Origin: Thalassospiraceae bacterium
Lineage (GTDB): Bacteria; Pseudomonadota; Alphaproteobacteria; Rhodospirillales; Magnetovibrionaceae
DNA length: 8,239 nucleotides
Reading direction: 5' to 3'
Assembly (NCBI GenBank): GCA_030637205.1
Contig: DAOVVL010000068.1
Coordinates: 1-8,239, forward strand
Positions 1 through 5,773 of the stretch are shown here, piece by piece (position 1 is the first letter of the stretch; each line of letters opens with the position of its first letter). The notes under the pieces were generated by a model. The model worked only from the letters and a program-made list of their open reading frames with translations. It had not been told where the DNA came from and searched no databases. A program made the translations under genes and the position numbers.

Positions 1-522
1 ATAGCCCGTGACCAGCGTAATCAGGGCCGCCGCCCACAAGCCCCACACCCCGATCTGCAGGGTGGTGGCAAAGCCGAAATCCGGCCCCGCCCAGCCGACG
101 ATCAAGAACCCCAGCGCCAGCATCTGGATGGTGGTTTTCCACTTTGCCAAAATGCTGACCGGCAGGCCGACCCGGGCTTCGGCGAGAAATTCACGCAGGC
201 CCGAGACCAGAATTTCACGGCACAAAATCACCGCGGCGGGAAAGATCACCCAGCCGGAAATGGTCTCAACGCCGACCAGCATAAACAGCACACCGGCCAC
301 CAGAAGCTTGTCGGCAATGGGGTCGAGAAAGCGCCCGAACGCCGATTGCTGGTGCCACGCACGCGCCAGATAGCCATCAAAAAAATCGGTCACGCAGGCG
401 TAGGTATAAGCCGCCAGCGCCAGCCAGTTGCCCAAAGCCGTGCCCATCAGGATAAAGATCAACACCACCGGGATCGCGATAATGCGCGATACGGTCAGGA
501 TGTTGGGAATATTTAACATCAT
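1..522 (-). CDS. pgsA: Phosphatidylglycerophosphate synthase PgsA (CDP-diacylglycerol--glycerol-3-phosphate 3-phosphatidyltransferase), 3' end cut by window edge
   Basis: This inner-membrane enzyme transfers the phosphatidyl group of CDP-diacylglycerol to glycerol-3-phosphate, the committed step to phosphatidylglycerol and cardiolipin. Reading from the ATG at 520-522, 174 residues are visible with no stop before the window edge. The family is about 180 residues long in E. coli, so only a short C-terminal tail is missing. The N-terminus MMLNIPNILTVSRII is typical of PgsA. The CDP-alcohol phosphotransferase signature D-x2-DG-x2-AR-x8-G-x3-D-x3-D is intact, at D46, D49, G50, A53, R54, G63, D67 and D71. 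Several hydrophobic segments surround it, as expected for a polytopic membrane enzyme. A second ATG follows directly (517-519), so the start could be one codon later; no strong Shine-Dalgarno favours either. It lies 58 bp downstream of uvrC on the same strand, the common alphaproteobacterial uvrC-pgsA arrangement, and is probably cotranscribed. Confidence 0.96.
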   Translation of the reverse strand, partial: MMLNIPNILTVSRIIAIPVVLIFILMGTALGNWLALAAYTYACVTDFFDGYLARAWHQQSAFGRFLDPIADKLLVAGVLFMLVGVETISGWVIFPAAVILCREILVSGLREFLAEARVGLPVSILAKWKTTIQMLALGFLIVGWAGPDFGFATTLQIGVWGLWAAALITLVTGY

Positions 523-580
523 TAAAGGCAGGTCCGTCGGATAAGAGCTTGAATGAAAAAGTGCTTCTCAGTCTAGCGAC

Positions 581-2512
581 TTAGGAAGCGTTGTGGAACC
601 AGTCATAAATGCGCTGGGCGGTGTGGCTGGAAATACCGTCCACCGTAGCCAAATCGCTCAAGCCCGCATCCTCGACCGCACTGGCTGAACCAAAATGGTG
701 CAACAGGGCTTTTTTGCGCTTGGCCCCGATGCCCGGAATATCGTCCAGGCTGGAACGGCGGATCGCGCCTTTGCGCCGCGCCCGGTGGCTGCCGATGGCA
801 AACCGGTGGGCTTCGTCGCGGATGCGTTGCAGGAAATACAGCACCGGATCGCGATGATCCAAAACCAGCGGCGCACTGGCCCCCGGCTGGTGGATCTGCT
901 CACGGCCCGCATTGCGGTCCGGGCCTTTGGAAATGGCTGCCAGCGCCACGTCGGTGATGCCCAGTTCAGCAAATACCGCTTCCACCACACCCAGCTGGCC
1001 CTTGCCGCCATCAATCAAGACCAGGTCGGGCCAATCACCCGGCTGGTGGCCTTCCTTGGCGGCGGCTTTCAGCGCGCGGGTAAAGCGCCGGCTCAGCACT
1101 TCGCGCATCATGGCGTAATCATCGCCCGGCGCGATATCGGATTTGATATTGAACTTACGGTAGGCGTTTTTGCGAAACCCCTCTGGCCCCGCCACGATCA
1201 TGGCCCCGACCGCCTTGGTGCCGGATATATGCGAATTATCATAGACCTCGATGCGCTCAGGCGTGGTTTCCAGCCCTAAAGCCTCGCTTAAGCCCTCGAG
1301 CATCTTTTCCTGGGCTTGGGCTTCGGCGCGTTTTCGCACCAGGGCGCTTTTGGCATTTTCAAGGGCATGGCGCACCAACCCGGCGCGATCGCCACGGGTC
1401 GGCTGGCTCAAGCGCACCTTGCGCCCGGCGCGCTGGGTGAGAATTTCTGTCAGCAGCGCACTTTCGCTTGGCCGGTGGCTGACCAGCACTTCGCGGGGCG
1501 GCGGGTGGTTGGCATAAAACTGGCCGAGAAAAGCTTCCAGTACCACCTCGGGCGTTTCACCCGCAGCCTGGGTCGGGTAATAGGCGCGGTTGCCAAAGTT
1601 GCGTCCGCCGCGAATGAAAAAGACCTGTACCGAAGCCCGGCCCCGCCCGCCTTCACCATCCATGAACAAGGCGACCACATCGGCTTCGACCACGGTGCCT
1701 GGGTTGATGTCTTGGTGGCTCTGGATACGCGTCAGCGCACGGATGCGGTCGCGCAGCAATGCGGCGGCCTCGAACGCCTTGGCATCACTGGCGTCCTGCA
1801 TTTGGCTTGCCAGTTGCTTTTGCAACTGCTGGCTTTTACCACCGAGAAAGGCTGAGGACTGATCGACCAGAGCCGCATATTCGGGCTCGGATATGCGCCC
1901 CACACACGGGCCTGCGCAGCGTTTGATCTGATACAGCAGGCACGGCCGGGTGCGCCCTTCAAATACGGAATCTGAACAGGTGCGCAGTAAAAAAGCCCGC
2001 TGTAAAAAAGCCAGCGTCTCGTTGACCGCCCACACGGAAGCAAAGGGGCCAAAATACGTGCCCTTGGCCTTGCGCGCCCCGCGATGCTTGAGAATGCGCG
2101 GAAAGGCATGGCCGCTTTCGACCAGAATTTCGGGGAATGACTTATCATCGCGTAGCAGGATGTTATAGCGCGGGCTGAGCTGCTTGATCAGGTTCGCTTC
2201 CAGCAACAGGGCCTCGGACTCGGTGTGGGTGGTGACGAACTCCATTTCCTCGGTTGCCGCCACCATACGCTGGATGCGGGGGCTGAGGCGACCCGGCTGG
2301 GTATAGCTGAGCACGCGTTTTTTCAGGTTCTTGGCCTTGCCCACGTATAGCACTTGGGGCTCCGTGTCGGCCTCGCCATCGCCACTGGCGGCTATGCGCC
2401 CGATCATGCGGTACACGCCGGGGCCTTCGGAAAGGTTGCGTGCCAGCTGCAAGATCAGCCCGGCGCCTTTTTCGGGGCCAGAAACAGGAGGTGTGGATGG
2501 GCGATCGCTCAT
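581..2512 (-). CDS. uvrC: Excinuclease ABC subunit C (UvrC)
   Basis: UvrC makes both incisions around a DNA lesion in nucleotide excision repair, acting with UvrB after UvrA loading. From the ATG at 2510-2512 it has 643 residues, slightly longer than E. coli UvrC. Domains in order: an N-terminal GIY-YIG nuclease (GVY at 32-34, YVG at 56-58, then KAKNLKKRV) with an enlarged loop between the two motifs; a cysteine-rich segment around 191-203 (CLLYQIKRCAGPC); a UVR helix pair for UvrB binding around 228-264; the RNase H-like 5' nuclease domain, with catalytic residues aligning to D425 (DNSH), D464 (GDDYAMM), D501 (LIDGGKGQ) and H569 (EAHRF); and a C-terminal double helix-hairpin-helix (DIPGIG, VDGIS). 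The frame stays open upstream to a GTG at 2609-2611, which would add 33 residues (LAPGLAPGLA). ATG 2512 is preferred because the extension is repetitive and unlike UvrC, but neither start has a clear ribosome binding site. Confidence 0.97.
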   Translation of the reverse strand: MSDRPSTPPVSGPEKGAGLILQLARNLSEGPGVYRMIGRIAASGDGEADTEPQVLYVGKAKNLKKRVLSYTQPGRLSPRIQRMVAATEEMEFVTTHTESEALLLEANLIKQLSPRYNILLRDDKSFPEILVESGHAFPRILKHRGARKAKGTYFGPFASVWAVNETLAFLQRAFLLRTCSDSVFEGRTRPCLLYQIKRCAGPCVGRISEPEYAALVDQSSAFLGGKSQQLQKQLASQMQDASDAKAFEAAALLRDRIRALTRIQSHQDINPGTVVEADVVALFMDGEGGRGRASVQVFFIRGGRNFGNRAYYPTQAAGETPEVVLEAFLGQFYANHPPPREVLVSHRPSESALLTEILTQRAGRKVRLSQPTRGDRAGLVRHALENAKSALVRKRAEAQAQEKMLEGLSEALGLETTPERIEVYDNSHISGTKAVGAMIVAGPEGFRKNAYRKFNIKSDIAPGDDYAMMREVLSRRFTRALKAAAKEGHQPGDWPDLVLIDGGKGQLGVVEAVFAELGITDVALAAISKGPDRNAGREQIHQPGASAPLVLDHRDPVLYFLQRIRDEAHRFAIGSHRARRKGAIRRSSLDDIPGIGAKRKKALLHHFGSASAVEDAGLSDLATVDGISSHTAQRIYDWFHNAS

Positions 2513-2542
2513 GGGCGGATCAAAGCCCAAAAGGCCGACTTT

Positions 2543-2578
2543 CGCAAGGCCGGGCGCAAGGCCGGGCGCAAGGCCGGT
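2543..2578. repeat. Three tandem copies of a 12-bp unit just upstream of uvrC
   Basis: The unit CGCAAGGCCGGG occurs three times in direct succession (2543-2554, 2555-2566, 2567-2578); only the last base of the third copy differs (T). The block lies 31 bp upstream of the preferred uvrC ATG. It is in frame with uvrC, where the minus strand would read G-L-A-P repeats if translation began at the GTG at 2609-2611. Each unit contains the palindrome GGCC, so the transcript could fold locally. It may be leader sequence or part of a longer UvrC N-terminus; the sequence alone does not decide. Confidence 0.85.
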
Positions 2579-2649
2579 GCAGGCAATTTCTAATACCAAC
2601 GTATGCAGCACCCGGTGGGGTCACAGCGCCCGTTCACAGGGCTCTGAAC

Positions 2650-2671
2650 TATCCACGAAACTTGTGGATAA
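2650..2671. promoter_or_regulatory. Inverted heptamers TATCCAC/GTGGATA overlapping a perfect DnaA-box 9-mer
   Basis: TATCCAC at 2650-2656 and GTGGATA at 2664-2670 form a perfect inverted repeat with a 7-nt spacer. The right arm, read on the minus strand, extends to TTATCCACA (2663-2671), identical to the consensus DnaA box. The left arm, read on the plus strand (2649-2657), is CTATCCACG, two mismatches from it. The site lies about 150 bp upstream of the uvrC ATG, next to the AT-rich palindrome at 2670-2685. It could bind DnaA at the uvrC promoter or be a chance match; no replication-origin neighbour genes are in view. Confidence 0.4.
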
Positions 2672-2700
2672 ATATGTTGATATTTCACTCACCACAACAA
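2672..2700 (-). promoter_or_regulatory. Weak candidate promoter for uvrC-pgsA
   Basis: On the minus strand TTGTTG (2700-2695) could serve as a -35 element, with ACATAT (2677-2672) after a 17-nt spacer as a poor -10. The match to consensus is weak, and other registers within the same AT-rich stretch are as good. It is listed because uvrC needs a promoter between 2512 and the folB terminator. If correct, the DnaA-box match at 2663-2671 would sit right at the start of transcription. Confidence 0.2.
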
Positions 2701-2732
2701 CCGCCCCATGCTGGCCATGGAATCCTGAGAAA

Positions 2733-2749
2733 TGCCCAAAAAATGGGCA
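2733..2749. repeat. Perfect 6-bp inverted repeat TGCCCA/TGGGCA with A5 loop
   Basis: TGCCCA (2733-2738), AAAAA (2739-2743) and TGGGCA (2744-2749) form a perfect short hairpin or protein-binding palindrome upstream of uvrC. No T run follows on either strand, so it does not look like an intrinsic terminator. An operator role is possible but unproven. Confidence 0.5.
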
Positions 2750-2759
2750 CACTTACAAC

Positions 2760-2780
2760 TTTATGAAAACATTACATAAA
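2760..2780. repeat. Perfect inverted repeat TTTATG/CATAAA, 9-nt spacer
   Basis: TTTATG at 2760-2765 is mirrored by CATAAA at 2775-2780. Centre-to-centre spacing is about 15 bp, not far from one-and-a-half helical turns. It sits in the AT-rich middle of the folB-uvrC gap and has the look of a dimeric regulator site, but no known operator was recognised. Confidence 0.4.
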
Positions 2781-2863
2781 ATTGATGCGATTGCTAGTTG
2801 CGCTATCGAAATGAGTCCCGATGGTGCAAAATATGCCTATTCACAAAGGACGTTCGCACCTGT

Positions 2864-2888
2864 GTAAAAGTCTCCCCCAAATGGGGGG
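2864..2888 (-). terminator. Probable Rho-independent terminator downstream of folB
   Basis: Read on the minus strand, CCCCC (2887-2883), loop ATTT (2882-2879) and GGGGG (2878-2874) form a compact GC-only stem. It is followed after AGAC by a T4 run (2869-2866). It begins about 50 bp beyond the folB stop codon, a sensible place to end the SDR-folB transcript and separate it from uvrC. The T run is short, so termination may be partial. Confidence 0.5.
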
Positions 2889-2937
2889 TATAGAACGATT
2901 TCCTTTTAGAACAAAGGGTTCCTGTTCGTTCTTCGGC

Positions 2938-3357
2938 TTATACTTCCGGATTAAAGCGTTCGATTTCGACCCCGACGCTGGATACATCATCGAACACATC
3001 CAACTTTTCCACCCGCACACGGACCGAACGCACCTGATTTTCGCCCAGGCACACGGCGGCGATTTGTTCGGCCATGGTCTCGACCAGGTTGATATGGCCG
3101 CGGTCGCAGACCGCGCGCACCGCATTGGTAATTTCTTCATAACAGACCACATTGGCGATCTCGTCGCCCAGTTCGCGGTCGCCTTCAAGGACCGCCAGAT
3201 CGAGGTTCAAACGAACCCGCTGCCGCGCTTCGTGCTCATGGGCATGGACGCCAATTGACGTCATCAATTCCAGATCGCGCACAAACACATGACGGATACC
3301 GGCGCGGGCATCTGCAATGGCGTGGCTGGGAACCAGCTTGATTGTCGGTGGGGTCAT
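2938..3357 (-). CDS. folB: Dihydroneopterin aldolase (FolB)
   Basis: FolB splits 7,8-dihydroneopterin into 6-hydroxymethyl-7,8-dihydropterin and glycolaldehyde in cytosolic folate synthesis, usually as a ring-shaped oligomer. The 139-residue product carries the fold's hallmarks: the core starts at IRHVFVRDLELMTSIGVHAH (21-40), with the conserved glutamate at E41 and Q46 five residues on, Y73 (VCYEEI), E93 (LVETMAE) and the catalytic lysine K118 (VRVEKLD), followed by the C-terminal GVEIER strand. It is about 20 residues longer at the N-terminus than E. coli FolB. The ATG at 3355-3357 is preceded by GCGGAG ending five bases upstream, a good ribosome binding site, so this start is favoured. It follows the pteridine-reductase-like SDR gene by 80 bp on the same strand, and a hairpin terminator candidate follows it. 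Epimerase or 7,8-dihydroneopterin triphosphate activity, known in relatives, cannot be told from sequence. Confidence 0.92.
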   Translation of the reverse strand: MTPPTIKLVPSHAIADARAGIRHVFVRDLELMTSIGVHAHEHEARQRVRLNLDLAVLEGDRELGDEIANVVCYEEITNAVRAVCDRGHINLVETMAEQIAAVCLGENQVRSVRVRVEKLDVFDDVSSVGVEIERFNPEV

Positions 3358-3437
3358 GGATGCTCCGCGATAATCGATGAAATCAAGGTGTCTTGTTGTA
3401 GCTGTTCTGGCCCAGTGGGCAAGGGTTATTCGCCAGA

Positions 3438-4208
3438 TTATTCAGTCGGCCGGTTGGCCGGGCCGGCCTGTGCCCAGCCCAAGTGCTGGCCCGCATCCAG
3501 CGCCAGCATCTGCCCGGTCATGGACGGTGCATGGATCAAAAAGCGCACCGCATCGGCTATTTCGTCGGGCATGACGCGCCGCCCCATGGGGGTTTCGGCC
3601 CACTGGCGCATGAAGTCCTCGTCGCTCTGACGGGGGTTTTTCAAAGTAGGGCCGGGGCCGATGCCGTTGACGCGAATGCGCGGCGCCAGCGCCAATGCCA
3701 AAGTCTGGGTCAGGGTCCACAGTGCCGATTTGCTAAGGGTATAGGACATGAAATACGGCGTCAGGTTCCATACGCGCTGATCAAGGATGTTGATGATATT
3801 GCCTTCCAGACCGTCGGGAAGCTGGCGTTGAAAGTGGTGCGACAACACCAAAGGCGCGCGCAGGTTCACTTCCATATGTTTATCCCAGCTTTCGCGGGAA
3901 CAGTCTTGAATCGTATCATTTTCAAACATCGACGCATTGTTGACCAGCACCGTCAGCGGCCCCAGCGCATCGACCACGGCAGGCACGATGGAATTGACCT
4001 CGTCTTCGCGGCTGAGGTCGGCCTTGATGGCCACGCCATGGCCGCCGCTATCAATGATTTGCGACACCACTTCATCGGCGCCCTGTTCGGATTCGTTGTA
4101 ATGCACCGCCACCCCATAGCCATTGGCCGCCAGATCAAACGCAATGGTGCGTCCGATGCGGTGCGCGGCGCCGGTAATCAAAACATTGGTTTGGGCAGCT
4201 TTGCTCAT
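3438..4208 (-). CDS. SDR-family oxidoreductase, pteridine reductase-like (PTR1/FolM type)
   Basis: This 256-residue short-chain dehydrogenase/reductase is a cytosolic Rossmann-fold enzyme. The cofactor motif is TGAAHRIG (12-19); the arginine R17 in this loop is typical of the NADPH-dependent pteridine reductases. NNAS is at 90-93 and the catalytic Y156-x3-K160 is present. The usual SDR catalytic serine, 13 residues before the tyrosine, is replaced by aspartate (D143), exactly the spacing of D181/Y194/K198 in Leishmania PTR1, and also seen in E. coli FolM (dihydromonapterin reductase). NASMF (91-95) matches the PTR1 pterin-pocket NASxF, and the C-terminus LDAGQHLG resembles FolM's LDGGRHL. With folB next downstream, reduction of a dihydropterin or dihydrofolate is the likely reaction, but the exact substrate is inferred. 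The ATG at 4206-4208 is the first in-frame start; no clear Shine-Dalgarno precedes it. The antiporter gene ends 78 bp upstream. Confidence 0.85.
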   Translation of the reverse strand: MSKAAQTNVLITGAAHRIGRTIAFDLAANGYGVAVHYNESEQGADEVVSQIIDSGGHGVAIKADLSREDEVNSIVPAVVDALGPLTVLVNNASMFENDTIQDCSRESWDKHMEVNLRAPLVLSHHFQRQLPDGLEGNIINILDQRVWNLTPYFMSYTLSKSALWTLTQTLALALAPRIRVNGIGPGPTLKNPRQSDEDFMRQWAETPMGRRVMPDEIADAVRFLIHAPSMTGQMLALDAGQHLGWAQAGPANRPTE

Positions 4209-4286
4209 GGGCTGAGAGCATGGGCGATGTAATGGTTCGATGCAAGCAACCGATAGGTGGATTTACTTAGGCCTTTAATCAGGGTT

Positions 4287-5255
4287 TTAACCCAGAAAAA
4301 CCTCAACGCCGTAGACCTGCAACGCAACGTAAGCGCCATAAAGTGCGACCAGCGCGAACCCTTCGGGTTTGCGAAAGCGCATGCCCAACGCCAGATAGGC
4401 AACCATCGCCATGGTGACTGCCAGCATCACCCAGATATCGAAAGTCTGGATCTGCAACGGCACGGCCAGCGGGCTTACCATCGCCACGCCGCCGGTGACA
4501 AACAGCAGGTTAAACAGGTTGGACCCGATCACGGTGCCGATGGCCACGTCTGTGTGGCCGCGAAATGCCGCCATCACCGACGCCGCCAGTTCCGGCAACG
4601 AAGTGCCGAACGCCACCAGCGTTAATCCGATGACTTCTTCAGCCACCCCATGTTCGCGCGCAATGGCGGTGCCGCCGATGACCAACTGGTCTGCGCCAAT
4701 GATCACCCCCGCCAGCCCCAGACCAAAAAACAGCCATGATTGCAAGGCACTGATTTTGATACCCCTGAATTCATCGGCTTCGCGTTCGTGCAACCGCGAG
4801 CTGGCCGAACTTTCGCGCCGCTCAGATATATATGAATACAAAAAATAACCGCCCAGCAGTGCCACCATGAACAAGCCTTCAAGGACGCCAATTTCACCGG
4901 ACAGGGCAAACCATGCAAACAGCAGGCTTGAGCCCATCAACATGACGGTGTCGCGCATCAACGCCTTGGGATCGACCATCACCGGAAAGATCAGGCACGT
5001 CGCCCCCAAAACTAAAAGAATGTTCGTGATGTTGGACCCCACCACGTTGCCCAGCGCAATGCCCGGCGACCCGGCGAGGGCCGCGTCCAGGCTGACGACA
5101 AATTCTGGCGCCGATGTGCCCAACGCCACCACCGTCATACCGATCAACAGGGTGGAGACACCCAGACGCGTGGCCACCTGCACGGCACCGCGCACCAGCA
5201 TCTCAGCGCCGCCAAACAGCAACAAAAAGCCAATGATCAATTGCAGGTACATCAC
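4287..5255 (-). CDS. Calcium/sodium antiporter, YrbG-type CaCA superfamily membrane protein
   Basis: This is an inner-membrane cation antiporter of the CaCA superfamily, 322 residues, close to E. coli YrbG in length. It has two inverted halves, each with an alpha repeat. Alpha-1 is about 39-84 (GMTVVALGTSAPE, ion-binding E51, then GNVVGSNITNILL). Alpha-2 is about 210-255 (GLTLVAFGTSLPE, E222, then GTVIGSNLFNLL). About ten hydrophobic segments are visible, and a charged cytoplasmic loop (about 143-167, ERRESSASSRLHEREADE) separates the halves. The gene starts at GTG 5253-5255, immediately followed by ATG 5250-5252. Both overlap the rppH stop TGA (5252-5254), so translation is probably coupled. 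AAGGA lies nine bases before the GTG and twelve before the ATG, which slightly favours GTG. Whether it moves Ca2+, Na+ or K+ cannot be decided from sequence. Confidence 0.93.
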   Translation of the reverse strand: MMYLQLIIGFLLLFGGAEMLVRGAVQVATRLGVSTLLIGMTVVALGTSAPEFVVSLDAALAGSPGIALGNVVGSNITNILLVLGATCLIFPVMVDPKALMRDTVMLMGSSLLFAWFALSGEIGVLEGLFMVALLGGYFLYSYISERRESSASSRLHEREADEFRGIKISALQSWLFFGLGLAGVIIGADQLVIGGTAIAREHGVAEEVIGLTLVAFGTSLPELAASVMAAFRGHTDVAIGTVIGSNLFNLLFVTGGVAMVSPLAVPLQIQTFDIWVMLAVTMAMVAYLALGMRFRKPEGFALVALYGAYVALQVYGVEVFLG

Positions 5256-5764
5256 GATGTTTTGTCCTTACCTGCCATGCGCCTGACCTGGTCTGAAAAT
5301 TCGCCCACAATTTGCGCATACAAGGGGCGCTTGAACGGCACAATTAAATCGATTACGTCGTTTAACGCTGCCCATTTCCAGCTGGAAAATTCCGGGTGGT
5401 GGTGGTGGTCTAAATTCACATCCGCGTCATTACCCTGAAAACGCATCAAATACCATTTCTGTTTCTGGCCCCGGTACTTGCCGCCCCAAAGCGATGCGCG
5501 CAACGGTTCGGGAATGTCATACACCAGCCAGCCTGATGATTGCCCGATAATTTCCATGTTGGTGGTGCCGATTTCTTCTTCGACTTCGCGAAACACGGCT
5601 TCGCTTGGGTCTTCGCCTTCATCGATGCCGCCTTGGGGCATCTGCCACGCATCACCCGGCGTGTCGATGCGCTGGGCAACAAATACACGGCCTTCGGTGT
5701 TTATGATCATGGCCCCCACACCTATCCGGTAGGGAAGCCTTGATGATGGCTTCGGTTCGTTCAT
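5252..5764 (-). CDS. rppH: RNA pyrophosphohydrolase (RppH), Nudix hydrolase
   Basis: RppH removes pyrophosphate from the 5' triphosphate end of mRNAs, which opens them to 5'-end-dependent decay by RNase E; related Nudix enzymes cleave dinucleoside polyphosphates. The product has 170 residues, the usual size. It begins with PYRIGVGAMIIN (11-22), the typical RppH N-terminal strand, followed by WQMPQGGID and a complete Nudix box at 45-67 (G45, E51, R59, E60, E63, E64, G66). The region KYRGQKQKWYLMRF (96-109) and HPEFSSWKW (123-131) correspond to the conserved RppH segments between the Nudix box and the C-terminus. A run of four histidines (120-123) precedes HPEF. The ATG at 5762-5764 lies nine bases after the deacetylase stop; no Shine-Dalgarno is obvious, so it may depend on translation of the upstream gene. 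Its TGA overlaps the antiporter start. Confidence 0.94.
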   Translation of the reverse strand: MNEPKPSSRLPYRIGVGAMIINTEGRVFVAQRIDTPGDAWQMPQGGIDEGEDPSEAVFREVEEEIGTTNMEIIGQSSGWLVYDIPEPLRASLWGGKYRGQKQKWYLMRFQGNDADVNLDHHHHPEFSSWKWAALNDVIDLIVPFKRPLYAQIVGEFSDQVRRMAGKDKTS

Positions 5765-5773
5765 GGGCAGGGT

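Larger units (their letters stand above)
2612..2937. other. Intergenic region between folB and uvrC (326 bp) with palindromes and a DnaA-box match
   Basis: No convincing gene is present on either strand; open frames here are short or are tails of frames antisense to uvrC. The region is more AT-rich than its flanks. It holds a candidate terminator for folB at its right end, an inverted pair of TATCCAC heptamers with a perfect DnaA-box 9-mer, and several other short inverted repeats (AAATAT/ATATTT at 2670-2685, TGCCCA/TGGGCA at 2733-2749, TTTATG/CATAAA at 2760-2780). Because uvrC needs a promoter after the folB terminator, the uvrC-pgsA promoter most likely lies here. I could not recognise a strong sigma-70-like promoter. 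A GTTC-N7-GTTC SOS operator of the alphaproteobacterial type was not found. Confidence 0.7.

Noticed and set aside
541..580. Imperfect inverted repeat with a T run between uvrC and pgsA
   Set aside because: The arms have two central mismatches and would not form a stable stem; not a credible terminator.
695..1855. Long plus-strand open frames antisense to uvrC (695-1279 and 1316-1855)
   Set aside because: They are mirror frames of a well-supported uvrC in GC-rich DNA; they show no known domain and no separate ribosome binding site was recognised.
2612..2790. Chromosomal replication origin suggested by a DnaA box and AT-rich palindromes
   Set aside because: Only one perfect box and one weak copy are present, and none of the usual origin neighbours (hemE, parA/parB, gidA, dnaA) is in view.
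2811..2867. 18-codon plus-strand frame starting ATGAGTCCC
   Set aside because: It has no ribosome binding site and no recognisable features, and is only the tail of an antisense frame; not supportable as a gene.
2891..2931. Possible SOS (LexA) boxes: GAAC at 2893 and 2909, GTTC at 2918, 2924 and 2928
   Set aside because: Spacings are 12, 2 and 6 bases, not the 7 of the alphaproteobacterial GTTC-N7-GTTC operator, and they lie next to the folB end, far from the uvrC start.
3410..3420. GCCC-AGT-GGGC hairpin between the SDR gene and folB
   Set aside because: The stem is only 4 bp with no T run on the minus strand, so there is no basis for a terminator; SDR and folB are more simply read as cotranscribed.
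3483..4232. 249-codon plus-strand open frame opposite the SDR gene
   Set aside because: The minus-strand SDR has complete catalytic motifs over the same span; the plus-strand translation shows no recognisable family and is an antisense shadow.
4282..4293. Palindrome GGGTT-TT-AACCC across the antiporter stop codon
   Set aside because: The loop is too small and no T run follows; a chance palindrome.
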